Of a stretch of 64,000 nucleotides of DNA, positions 53,264-61,240 are shown one piece after another (within the stretch, counting starts at the first letter, position 1; every line of letters begins with the position of its first letter). A program made the position numbers and the translations under genes. Source of the stretch: Curtobacterium aurantiacum (GTDB taxonomy: Bacteria; Actinomycetota; Actinomycetes; Actinomycetales; Microbacteriaceae); assembly GCF_018598555.1 (NCBI RefSeq), contig NZ_JAHEWN010000005.1, positions 1 through 64,000 on the forward strand, written 5' to 3'. A model generated the notes under the pieces. That model saw only the letters and a list, made by a program, of their open reading frames with translations, was not told the DNA's origin and did not search any database.

Positions 53264-53312
53264 GCGTCTCCCGTGTCGTCGGTCGTCAACCACTGCATGG
53301 TAGTGGTTGGCG

Positions 53313-53339
53313 TTGACACCCGTCTGTGCGTGGTAGTGT
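53313..53339 (+). promoter_or_regulatory. tRNA-Leu promoter
   Basis: TTGACA (53313-53318) and TAGTGT (53334-53339) are 15 bp apart and end ten bases before tRNA-Leu. Confidence 0.55.
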
Positions 53340-53349
53340 TTCGGGGCTG

Positions 53350-53436
53350 GCGCGAGTGGCGGAATTGGTAGACGCGCACGGTTCAGGTCCGTGTGCTGGA
53401 AACGGCGTGGGGGTTCAAGTCCCCCCTCGCGCACCA
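53350..53436 (+). tRNA. tRNA-Leu (CAG)
   Basis: GCGCGAG pairs with CTCGCGC; the anticodon loop TTCAGGT reads CAG and a class-II long variable arm is present. Discriminator A (53433) is followed by encoded CCA. Confidence 0.97.
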
Positions 53437-53443
53437 GGCGAAG

Positions 53444-53485
53444 AACAGGAACGGCCCCGGAGCAATCCGGGGCCGTTTCCTGTTT
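53444..53485 (+). terminator. tRNA-Leu terminator
   Basis: AACAGGAACGGCCCCGG pairs with CCGGGGCCGTTTCCTGTT (one bulged base) and ends in TTT. Confidence 0.85.
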
Positions 53486-53514
53486 CCGGGGGTCGATCCG
53501 GGGTCGGTCCCCGA

Positions 53515-53994
53515 TCAGGACCGATCCGGCTCCGACGTGTGGTCGGCGTCCGGCCTGGAGGCACGGCTCGGCCCCGACACGCCGGTTCCGCGGATCCCGT
53601 GGCCGGTTCGTGCCGCGTCCGTCGCCGCGAAGAACGGGCGCGCGGTGGGCAGGAAGAGCAGGACCGCGGCGACGACCGACAGCGCGATCGTCAGGACCGC
53701 GAGCTCGCCCCCGGTGAGGCTGAGGACCGCGCGGAAGGCCGCGACGACCACGAGCACGATGCGCGCGACCCGGGAACCCGCGGCCATCCGGAACACCGCC
53801 CAGGCCACCAGGGCCCAGAGCACCAGGGCCACGATCCCGGCGAGGACCGGCGCCCGTCCGGTCATGGCGTTCGTCGCGGAGAACTGGAGCACCGTGGACG
53901 CGACGCAGGCGGCCACCCACACCAGCCACAGCACGAAGGACACGGTGACCACCTGCGGTCGGTCCGGTCGTCGGGGGATGAACGTCCTGGTCAT
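53515..53994 (-). CDS. Hypothetical multi-pass membrane protein
   Basis: I do not recognise this family. The protein has 159 residues with four hydrophobic segments (about residues 16-38, 48-70, 77-95 and 98-115), and a polar, Arg/Ser/Asp-rich C-terminus. The start region MTRTFIPRRPDRPQ is basic, so the N-terminus is likely cytoplasmic. It is alone between tRNA-Leu and the NUDIX gene, both of which run the other way. Confidence 0.7.
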   Translation of the reverse strand: MTRTFIPRRPDRPQVVTVSFVLWLVWVAACVASTVLQFSATNAMTGRAPVLAGIVALVLWALVAWAVFRMAAGSRVARIVLVVVAAFRAVLSLTGGELAVLTIALSVVAAVLLFLPTARPFFAATDAARTGHGIRGTGVSGPSRASRPDADHTSEPDRS

Positions 53995-54086
53995 GCTGCA
54001 CCGTCCTCTGCCGCTCCCTGGTGCGGCACCTCGAGCGTACCGACCGGGGCAGCGCGGGGCCGTGGTGCCCCGCTAGCGTGACCGGG

Positions 54087-54767
54087 GTGACCGACGAACC
54101 CACGACCGTTCCCCGCCCCGGTGTCGACGTGCCCGATGACCGTGGGCGGACCGGGCTCGACGCCGTCGGCCGCGACCTCGACCGCAACCCGGACGTGGTC
54201 GTGCGGGACGTCGAGGTGGTGTCGAACGGCTGGCACGTGCTCCGGCGCACGACCCTCGACGTCCGGCGCCGCGACGGTCGGTGGGACCGGCAGCAGCGCG
54301 AGACCTACGACCGGGGCAACGGTGCGACCGTGCTGCCGTACGACGCCGAGCGCGGCACGGTGCTGCTGACCCGGCAGTTCCGGTGGCCCGCGTACGTGAA
54401 CGGGCACCCGGACGGCATGTTGATCGAGGCGGCGGCGGGACTGCTCGACGAGGACGACCCCGAGACCGCCGTCCGCCGCGAGGCCGTCGAGGAACTCGGC
54501 ATCCGGCTCGGCGCCCTGGACCGCCTGGGCGACGTCTTCATGAGCCCGGGGTCGGTCACCGAACGGGTCCACTTCTACGTCGGCGCGTACACGCCGGCGG
54601 ACCGGGTCGAGGCCGGCGGTGGTGTGGAGGACGAGGGCGAGGACATCGAGGTGCTCGAGGTCGCGCTCGACGACGCGCTCGCGATGGTCGCGGACGGCCG
54701 GATCGCCGACGGCAAGACGATCATGCTGCTGCAGTGGGTGGCGCTCCGGCGCGCAGCCGCTCGCTGA
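54087..54767 (+). CDS. NUDIX hydrolase, NudK/GDP-mannose pyrophosphatase-like
   Basis: The protein has 226 residues from GTG 54087; GTG 54078 is an alternative start. The NUDIX box is GLLDEDDPETAVRREAVEEL and is followed by FMSPGSVTERVHFYVGAY. That pattern, including MSPG-VTE, is close to E. coli NudK, which hydrolyses GDP-mannose and related sugar nucleotides. N-terminal residues 1-65 form the NudK-type beta domain. The true substrate is inferred from family only. Confidence 0.85.
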   Translation: MTDEPTTVPRPGVDVPDDRGRTGLDAVGRDLDRNPDVVVRDVEVVSNGWHVLRRTTLDVRRRDGRWDRQQRETYDRGNGATVLPYDAERGTVLLTRQFRWPAYVNGHPDGMLIEAAAGLLDEDDPETAVRREAVEELGIRLGALDRLGDVFMSPGSVTERVHFYVGAYTPADRVEAGGGVEDEGEDIEVLEVALDDALAMVADGRIADGKTIMLLQWVALRRAAAR

Positions 54768-54803
54768 ACGGGGCTGGGTACCGGTCCGCGTACCGTCCGG
54801 ACC

Positions 54804-54965
54804 ATGACTGATTCGACGACACCGGACGGATCCAGCGATCCCACCGAGACCCAGCAGCAGTACACCGAGGACCTCCCCGACGGCTCGTCCACGGGCGACG
54901 CGACGGAGGACCCGCAGCAGGACAGCGACGTCGACTCGGGCGGCGAGCCCGCCGACCCGCAGTAG
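54804..54965 (+). CDS. Tiny acidic protein, unrecognised
   Basis: The protein has 53 residues and begins MTDSTTPDGSSDPTETQQQY. It is rich in Asp, Glu, Gln, Ser and Thr, with no hydrophobic segment or cysteine, so it is likely disordered. No clear ribosome-binding site is seen, which lowers confidence. It lies 36 bp after the NUDIX gene and 151 bp before the YbdK/ATP-grasp gene. A substrate or tag role for that ligase is possible but speculative. Confidence 0.45.
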   Translation: MTDSTTPDGSSDPTETQQQYTEDLPDGSSTGDATEDPQQDSDVDSGGEPADPQ

Positions 54966-54980
54966 CGGCGACTGACGACG

Positions 54981-55020
54981 GACGGGAGGCGCGGTGCCAG
55001 CTGGCACCGCGCCTCCCGTC
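54981..55020. repeat. Perfect 40-bp palindrome, GGAGGCGCGG family
   Basis: The arm GACGGGAGGCGCGGTGCCAG (54981-55000) is followed directly by its exact reverse complement. It lies in the gap between the tiny acidic gene and the ligase gene and could act as terminator or repeat element. Confidence 0.8.
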
Positions 55021-55116
55021 GGTCGTTCCGCCGGTCCGGATGTCGAGCGCGTTACGAGCGTGGGTCGGGCGGAGCGGCGGTGGACGCACGACATGTCGCA
55101 CGCGTAGGTTCCAGCC

Positions 55117-57684
55117 ATGAGTGCAGAGCTGACGCTCGGCGCCGAGGAAGAGCTGCACCTCATCGACCTCGAGTCCGGACGACTTTCCGCGAAGGCCCCG
55201 CGCCTTCTGCCCAAACTGCCCACCGACCGCTTCGGCGCCGAACTGCAGCGCACGACGATCGAGACGAACACCCCCGTGGTGCGGACCCTGGATGACCTCC
55301 GGCGGGTGATCGTCGACCTGCGCAGTGAGCTCAGGGCCGCGATCGCCCCGGCCGGGGTCACCATCGCCGCCGTCGGCACCGCGCCGAGGTCGGAGTACGC
55401 CGACTTCGAGCTGAGCTCCGGCGGACGGTACGGCCGCATGCAGGAGCAGTACCGGATGCTCGTCGACGAACAGCTCATCTGCGGTCTGCAGGTGCACGTC
55501 GGGGTGAGCGACCGCGACCTGGCGGTGCTGATCGCCCAGCGGGTGGCGCCCGTGCTCCCGTCGCTGCTCGCACTGAGTGCATCGAGTCCGTTCTGGAACG
55601 GGCAGGACACCGGCTACGCGTCGTTCCGCAGCATCATCTGGCAGCGGTGGCCGTCGGCCGGCAGCTTCGGTCCGGTCGCGGACGCCGCCGAGTACGACCG
55701 GGTGCTCGACGACCTGATCGCCTCCGGGGTGATCGCCGACAAGAAGATGGCCTACTTCGACGTGCGGCCGTCGTCGCACGCGCCGACGCTCGAACTGCGG
55801 GTCTGCGACGCCACACCGGTGGTGGACGACGCCGTGCTCATCGCCGGACTCTTCCGCGCCGCGGTGCGCAGGGCCGAGAAGTCGGTCGAATCCGGCGCCG
55901 AGTGGCACCCGCGCAGCGAACCCCTGCACCGTGCGGCGATGTGGCAGGCCGCGCGCTCGGGGCTCAGCGGTGAGCTGGTCGGCCTCGGGCAGCACCCCGA
56001 GCGCCTGCCCGCCGAGGTCGCGGTGCGCCAGCTCGTCTCCCGCCTGCGCCCGGAACTCGAGGAGCTCGGCGACTGGGGCACGGTGACGGAGCTGCTGGAG
56101 GACACCCTGGCGCGCGGCAACTCCACCGACCGGCAGCGCACCGCCTACGCCGAGCGCGGGGAGCTCGACGACGTCGTCGCCCTGGTGGTCGAGGACACCG
56201 CGGGGCTCCCGTCCGGCCGCGACGAGGACCCGGTGGCCCCGATCCCGGGGTACCGCGTCCGTGCCGGTGACGAGGCGGTCGGACCGGGAGCCCGCCCACG
56301 CCCCGCGTTCCGTGCGCTCGCGACCTTCTTCAGCGGCTGGGACGCCCAGACCGCGATCGAGCGCTGCGCCGCCCGCGACGTCTGGACCCGTGAGCACCAC
56401 GTCGGCTTCGTGGTGGACGGTGGTGCGCAGGAGTTCGGATGCGACCTGGTGCCCCGGACGATCAGCGCGTACGAGTGGTCGCAGCTCGAGCGTGGCCTGG
56501 GGCAGCGTGCCCGTGCGATCGAACTGTTCCTGCGTGACGCGTACGGCGACCGGCGGATCGTGGCCGACGGCGTGCTGGACGCCGACCACTTCGTCGGCGC
56601 GAAGGGCTGGGACCCAGACGCTACCCGGCTGCCGGCGACGGCGGTCCGTGCGCCGGTGCTCGGGTTCGACCTGGTGCGCAACGAGTTCGGCGGCTGGCGG
56701 GTGCTCGAGGACAACGTCCGCTCGCCCTCGGGCGTCGCGTACGGCATCGCCCTGCGCGAGCTGATGGACGACGTCGTGCCGGACGCCCCGCGGCCGGCGC
56801 ACCTGCGCGACCCGCACGGCGTGACCGACCGGCTGTGCCGGACCCTCTGCGAGAACACCTCCGCGGTGACGGGCGCGGCCGACCCCGTGATCGCACTGGT
56901 CAGCGACGGCCCCGCCGCCGGCGCGTGGTTCGAGCACCGCAGGCTGGCCGACGGGGCCGGGATGCGCCTCCTGTCCGGGTCGGACCTGGACGTCCGTGAC
57001 GGACGCGTGGTCGACGCGACGACGGGTGACGTGCTCGACGGGCTGTACCTGCGGATCGACCGCGACGTCAGCGCGCTGACGGCGGAGCACGCTCCCGACC
57101 TGGGTGCCCGGATCCTCGACGCGGCGGAGGCAGGCCGCATCTACCTGGCGAACGCGCCGGGCAACGCGCTGGTCGACGACAAGGCGATGTACGTCACCGT
57201 GCCGGACCTGATCTGGTACTACCTGGACGAGAAACCCCTGCTGGCATCGGTGCCGACCTACCGCACGAGCATCGAGGTCGAACGGCTGTCGGTCCTCGAC
57301 CGCGTCGGGGAACTCGTCACGAAGCCGGTCGACGGCGAGGGCGGGCGCGGGGTCCTGATCGGACCGAGCGCGAGCGCCCCCGAGGTGGCCGAACGACGGC
57401 GCGAGATCGCCGCGGACCCCGCCGGGTGGGTGGGACAGGAGGTCGTGCAGCTGTCCTCGCACCCGACGATCGGACCGGCAGGTCTCGACCCGCGGCACGT
57501 GGACCTGCGGGCCTTCGTCTACGCGACGGGGACCGGGCCGGACGACGTGCACCTGGCCGACGTGGCGCTGACGCGCGTCGCGCCCGAGGGCAGCATGGTC
57601 GTCAACTCGTCGCAGGGTGGTGGCGTGAAGGACACGTGGATCGTGGGGACCGCTGGGGCCGGAGGCGACGGCGTGGGGCGGTGA
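55117..57684 (+). CDS. YbdK-type carboxylate-amine ligase fused to circularly permuted ATP-grasp
   Basis: The protein has 855 residues from ATG 55117. Residues 1-370 match the glutamate-cysteine ligase 2/YbdK family: TLGAEEELHLIDLESGRL, ETNTPVVRTLDDL, GLQVHVGV and the HxxRP-like FDVRPSSHAPTLELRV. Residues 400-840 match the circularly permuted type 2 ATP-grasp (DUF404/DUF407): AYEWSQLERGLGQRARAIE, FDLVRNEFGGWRVLEDN, VTKPVDGEGGRGVLIGP and VVNSSQGGGVKDTW. Both halves should form amide bonds with ATP. A peptide or amino-acid ligation role is predicted from the family; substrate unknown. Confidence 0.88.
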   Translation: MSAELTLGAEEELHLIDLESGRLSAKAPRLLPKLPTDRFGAELQRTTIETNTPVVRTLDDLRRVIVDLRSELRAAIAPAGVTIAAVGTAPRSEYADFELSSGGRYGRMQEQYRMLVDEQLICGLQVHVGVSDRDLAVLIAQRVAPVLPSLLALSASSPFWNGQDTGYASFRSIIWQRWPSAGSFGPVADAAEYDRVLDDLIASGVIADKKMAYFDVRPSSHAPTLELRVCDATPVVDDAVLIAGLFRAAVRRAEKSVESGAEWHPRSEPLHRAAMWQAARSGLSGELVGLGQHPERLPAEVAVRQLVSRLRPELEELGDWGTVTELLEDTLARGNSTDRQRTAYAERGELDDVVALVVEDTAGLPSGRDEDPVAPIPGYRVRAGDEAVGPGARPRPAFRALATFFSGWDAQTAIERCAARDVWTREHHVGFVVDGGAQEFGCDLVPRTISAYEWSQLERGLGQRARAIELFLRDAYGDRRIVADGVLDADHFVGAKGWDPDATRLPATAVRAPVLGFDLVRNEFGGWRVLEDNVRSPSGVAYGIALRELMDDVVPDAPRPAHLRDPHGVTDRLCRTLCENTSAVTGAADPVIALVSDGPAAGAWFEHRRLADGAGMRLLSGSDLDVRDGRVVDATTGDVLDGLYLRIDRDVSALTAEHAPDLGARILDAAEAGRIYLANAPGNALVDDKAMYVTVPDLIWYYLDEKPLLASVPTYRTSIEVERLSVLDRVGELVTKPVDGEGGRGVLIGPSASAPEVAERRREIAADPAGWVGQEVVQLSSHPTIGPAGLDPRHVDLRAFVYATGTGPDDVHLADVALTRVAPEGSMVVNSSQGGGVKDTWIVGTAGAGGDGVGR

Positions 57685-57742
57685 GTGCCCTGCTGGAGCG
57701 ACCACGCGCCGGCGGCGCTCGCCGCGGGCGGAGAATGGTGGG

Positions 57743-58651
57743 ATGACGACGACTGCGACCGCCCAGCCCCGACCCGGAGAGGTCCTCGTGGCCGCGGCAG
57801 CGGACGTCGAGCAGGTCGTCCACCGTGCCACGAACCAGTACGCCTCGGGCGTCGTCGCGGACACCGCCGGGTGGACGGACGGCGATCGACGGCGGATCGA
57901 GGACCTCGGGTTCCGCGGCGGTGACTCCCGCGGCGAGGCGCTCCGGACGCTCGACCTGACCATCGCCGACGACGGCACCCCGACGCGGGTGCTCGACGCG
58001 CCCGCGATGGCCGCGCTGAACAGCCACCACGCGCGGTTCGCCGAGCGGCGCGGCGACGTCGTCCGCTACCAGACCGACGTGTCGGTGTGGACGGGGATCC
58101 CCGCGCAGCCCACGCCGCAGGACTGGGAGAACGTCCGGGCGCTGCTCGGGTCGGGCGGGATGCTCGGCGTCGGTGCGGCCGCCGTGCTGCCCGAGGGGTG
58201 GGAACTCGTCGAGGGTGCCGGCGGCGTGCAGCTGACCGGTGAGGCGATCGAGGGTGTGCCGGATCCCGAGACGATCGTGCTGACGCCCGACGACGTGCCG
58301 GAGATGACCGCCCTGGTGGAGCGGACGAAGCCGGGGCCGTTCCTGCCGCGGACGATCGAGCTCGGCACGTACCTGGGCATCCGGCGGGACGGGCGGCTCG
58401 TCGCCATGGCGGGGGAGCGGTTGCACCCGCCGGGGTGGACCGAGATCAGCGCAGTGTGCACGGACGAGGCGTACCGGGGGCAGGGGTTCGGACGTCGGCT
58501 GGTGCTCGCCGTCGCGCACGGGATCCGAGAGCGGGGCGAGACCCCGCTGATGCACGCGGCCGCCGGGAACACCGGGGCGATCGGGCTGTACCAGCACCTG
58601 GGGTTCCGGTTGCGGGACCGTGGGGCGCCGCAGTTCGTGCGGGTGCCGTGA
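57743..58651 (+). CDS. GNAT family N-acetyltransferase with N-terminal extension
   Basis: The protein has 302 residues from ATG 57743, 58 bp after the ligase. The C-terminal GNAT fold has ISAVCTDEAYRGQGFGRRLV (acetyl-CoA loop) and NTGAIGLYQHLGFRLRDRG. The middle resembles FR47-type GNATs (LDAPAMAALNSHHARFAERR). Residues 1-75 are an extension not usual in that group. Position suggests it modifies the ligase product, but this is inference. Confidence 0.82.
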   Translation: MTTTATAQPRPGEVLVAAAADVEQVVHRATNQYASGVVADTAGWTDGDRRRIEDLGFRGGDSRGEALRTLDLTIADDGTPTRVLDAPAMAALNSHHARFAERRGDVVRYQTDVSVWTGIPAQPTPQDWENVRALLGSGGMLGVGAAAVLPEGWELVEGAGGVQLTGEAIEGVPDPETIVLTPDDVPEMTALVERTKPGPFLPRTIELGTYLGIRRDGRLVAMAGERLHPPGWTEISAVCTDEAYRGQGFGRRLVLAVAHGIRERGETPLMHAAAGNTGAIGLYQHLGFRLRDRGAPQFVRVP

Positions 58652-58762
58652 GCGGCGTCCGGGCCTCGGCAGTCGGGATCGAACGGCCGCAGTCCCCGTT
58701 TCACTGAGCTATCGGTCACCGGTCACAACGCGGAGCGGTCACGAGTGGGGCATGCTCGACTC

Positions 58763-58981
58763 ATGACGTTCTCCTGGTGGATCTGGTCTGCCTTTGTGCT
58801 CGTCGGGCTCATCGGAGCGGGACTGCTCTTCCGTTCGGTTGTGGTGACGGTCCGCGAGTACGGGTTCGGACGAGGTCAAATGACCAGGCGACCGGGGGCG
58901 CCCTGGTTCTGGACGGGGCTCGCGACTCTGATCATCGCGGGGTTCCTCGTTATCGGCTGGGCCTTCATGCTCGACGTGTGA
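58763..58981 (+). CDS. Small two-helix membrane protein
   Basis: The protein has 72 residues from ATG 58763. Two hydrophobic segments (WIWSAFVLVGLIGAGLLF and GLATLIIAGFLVIGWAF) flank a basic loop (VREYGFGRGQMTRR). I do not recognise the family. It follows the GNAT gene by 111 bp and may be independent. Confidence 0.6.
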   Translation: MTFSWWIWSAFVLVGLIGAGLLFRSVVVTVREYGFGRGQMTRRPGAPWFWTGLATLIIAGFLVIGWAFMLDV

Positions 58982-59398
58982 CTCCGCAGGATGGCGAGTC
59001 TCGGCCGCGTCTCGACGACCGCCTTGCGTTCGGAGCTCCGGCGGAGCGCGCAGCAGTTCACCCGCGCCCGCTGACCGATCCTCTACCGGGCGGCGTGCCC
59101 GGTTGGAACGACCGCCGCGCTCGCCCTATAGCCTCTTTGGCGTGAGCATCTCCGACTTCGACGTCGAGCCCAGAACCGGGTCGCGCTTTGGGGCGGTCGT
59201 GCTCGGAATCGCGAGCGCAATCGTCTCAGGAAAATTCGCTGAAGATCAACGAGTCAAGAGCGTCCGCTAGCCGATCCGCTACCGGGCGATGTATGAGGCG
59301 GTCTTCTCGGTGTGGGTGCATCCGCTCTGCCTGTTCAATTGCGCAGCACGGTGATCCACGTGGCGTTCGCCCTGGTTGGTGTCTGCCATGATCACCCC
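58982..59398. other. Intergenic region with degenerate direct repeat
   Basis: A 25-bp sequence at 59068-59092 recurs at 59264-59288 with 22 matches. A weak 42-residue frame from GTG 59142 to 59270 (SISDFDVEPRTGSR at its start) reads on in frame past its stop, so this may be a gene remnant. No firm gene is supported. Confidence 0.35.
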
Positions 59399-59842
59399 AT
59401 GTCCACGACCCCGACCACCGATGCCCGGCATGGCGGCACACGCCGACTCCGCCCGGTGTCGATCGACGGGCCTCGTCTGGCCGGATGGACCACGATGTTC
59501 GTGGTCGTGCAGGCCGTCGCATCGGCGTGGCAGGTCTCGGCGACACAGCCCGGCGTCGCAGACCGCGAGTTCGACTTCCAGTCGCATCCGACCTGGTGGC
59601 TCGTCGCGATCAACGTCGCGGCCGCGGCGGTCGGATGGCAGCTGTCCCGACGGATCGATCCGTCCGGAAGGTTCGACCCGCAGGCCGTCCTGGCGTGGGC
59701 CGTTCGCGTGATGTCCGTGCTGACGGTGTTGGTCGTCATCGCCTTGCCCGCCCAGATGGTGTGGGTGGTGTGGGCAGTGCACCACGGTGTGCTCGATCCG
59801 ATCACATTGCCCAACGTCGTGCGGACCGTTCGACAGTTCTGA
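59399..59842 (+). CDS. Hypothetical membrane protein
   Basis: The protein has 147 residues from ATG 59399. Three hydrophobic segments are seen (about residues 30-45, 63-80 and 100-125), with a Thr/Arg-rich N-terminus. It has no family I recognise. Upstream sequence is open but lacks coding character. The following 588 bp hold no gene. Confidence 0.6.
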   Translation: MSTTPTTDARHGGTRRLRPVSIDGPRLAGWTTMFVVVQAVASAWQVSATQPGVADREFDFQSHPTWWLVAINVAAAAVGWQLSRRIDPSGRFDPQAVLAWAVRVMSVLTVLVVIALPAQMVWVVWAVHHGVLDPITLPNVVRTVRQF

Positions 59843-60430
59843 TCGTCAGAGACGAGAAGCACGAGCATGGCGCGAGCCAGATCGCCGCGGCGGCTGCGGA
59901 CCCCTGGGCTTGCCGACTGGTGACCGATGGGCAAGCGGGCACTCAGGAGCTGATGCGACGTTGCCACTCGCGGCGTCGATGTCCGTGGTCCTCAAACCCC
60001 GATGCGTCGACGCGGCTGAGTCGGGTTGAACCGGACGCAACTCGATCGGCCTCAGTCGACCCGAATGCGGACAACCCACCCGACGATCGTCCCCTCGTGC
60101 GGGATCCGCGGAGCCAATGCTCGCGCCGCATGCTGCATCGCAGAGCCTGGGATCGGTTCTTGCCCTCCCGCAAAAAAGCCCGGTGAACGGGCGCTGAACG
60201 TTCCACGGTTTCGCGCTCCTCCTCGGGGTGCTTAGCAGTGGGAGCCTCGCGACAGTGCGGCGGGGGTCGCGAGCAAGCAGGTCAAGGGACTGAAGGGCTG
60301 TGTCGCCCCGAGTAAGTTGGTCGTGGGCCTGGTCGTGCGAGTCGATCGCAGGAGCGGGGCCCGGCGGCGGCGCCACCAGGCTCGGAGCCCTCCCACCGAG
60401 CCCGAGTCGTGGATTCTCTAGGATCGACCC
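59843..60430. other. Noncoding region with orphan leftward terminator
   Basis: I see no convincing gene. A long leftward open frame crosses this region but is continuous with antisense frames of neighbouring genes. The main feature is a terminator at 60172-60192. Confidence 0.5.
60172..60192 (-). terminator. Orphan intrinsic terminator, leftward
   Basis: On the leftward strand GCCCG-TTCAC-CGGGC is followed by TTTTTT, an ideal intrinsic terminator. No leftward gene is visible immediately upstream, so it may end an unannotated RNA or be a remnant. Confidence 0.65.
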
Positions 60431-61147
60431 ATGTCCACGACCATGCCCGGCTTCGAGACGGAGCGCATCACGCAGCTCGGCCTGCGTGACCGCGTGTACG
60501 ACCGGGTGCTCGAGGTCCTGATGGGCCACGACGTCGAACCGGGCATGCGGCTGTCGATCGACGGCCTCGCCCGCAGTCTCGGGGTCTCGCCGACCCCGGT
60601 GCGCGAAGCCCTGGTGCAACTCGAACGCACCGGCCTCGTCACCCGTGAGGCGAACAAGGGCTACCGGGTCTCCCCGCCCCTGGCCGGTGACCAGCTCGAG
60701 GCCCTGTTCGACGCCCGGCTGATCGTGGAGAGCGGCGCCGTCGAGCTCGCGGCCCGCGGCGACGTCGACGGCCTGCGCGAGCGACTGGCAGCAGCGCTCG
60801 ACGAGCAGGCTGCGGTGGCCGCCGAGGTCGCGTCCGTCGGTGCTGCGCACGCGCCGGAGGAGCTGATGGCCCGCTTCTTCCGCAGCGACTGGCAGTTCCA
60901 CCAGCTGATCTTCGACGCGACACGGAACCCGTTCCTCGAGGAGATGTCCGAGATCATCACGACGCGCGTGCACCGCATGCGGCAGATCGTCGAGGGTGGC
61001 GGGGACGACACGGATCGTGCGGTCCAAGAACACCGGGCCATCCTGGAGGCGCTGGCTGCGGACCCGACGTCGGCCGTCGCCGCTATGCGGCTCCACATCG
61101 ACGCCGTCCGGTTGCGTTCGCGCGCGGACGCGTCCCACACGAGCTGA
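60431..61147 (+). CDS. GntR family (FCD domain) regulator
   Basis: The protein has 238 residues from ATG 60431. The winged helix contains LARSLGVSPTPVREALVQLE, the GntR signature, and the FCD ligand domain shows FDARLIVESGAVELAA, the RFFRSDWQFH metal/ligand region and HRAILEALAA. FadR-type GntR regulators sense organic acids or sugar acids. It lies just before a palindrome at 61183-61198 and the operon it probably controls. Confidence 0.9.
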   Translation: MSTTMPGFETERITQLGLRDRVYDRVLEVLMGHDVEPGMRLSIDGLARSLGVSPTPVREALVQLERTGLVTREANKGYRVSPPLAGDQLEALFDARLIVESGAVELAARGDVDGLRERLAAALDEQAAVAAEVASVGAAHAPEELMARFFRSDWQFHQLIFDATRNPFLEEMSEIITTRVHRMRQIVEGGGDDTDRAVQEHRAILEALAADPTSAVAAMRLHIDAVRLRSRADASHTS

Positions 61148-61157
61148 GGCAGAGGGG

Positions 61158-61185
61158 TTGCGTTCCAGCGTTGTGCGAGTATCTT
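61158..61185 (+). promoter_or_regulatory. Candidate promoter of the terminal operon
   Basis: TTGCGT (61158-61163) and TATCTT (61180-61185) are 16 bp apart. The operator palindrome overlaps the -10 box. Confidence 0.5.
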
Positions 61186-61198
61186 TCCTATAGGAAAG
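61183..61198. promoter_or_regulatory. Perfect operator palindrome for the GntR regulator
   Basis: CTTTCCTATAGGAAAG is a perfect 16-bp inverted repeat, 36 bp past gntR and 43 bp before the next gene. Its place over the -10 box suits repression by the adjacent regulator. Confidence 0.7.
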
Positions 61199-61240
61199 AG
61201 GTTCAAGGCTGAACCACCACGACATGCAAAGGAGCATTCC

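Noticed and set aside
53551-53563. A further GGAGGC-type half repeat.
   Set aside because: It lies inside a coding region and has no paired arm.
53264-54250. An upstream extension of fhaA across tRNA-Leu.
   Set aside because: It would run across the tRNA and lacks coding character; ATG 53263 begins the known DUF3662 domain.
54721-57978. A long leftward frame opposite the YbdK/ATP-grasp gene.
   Set aside because: Its composition is Arg/Pro/His-rich and it has no domain; the opposite strand has clear enzyme motifs.
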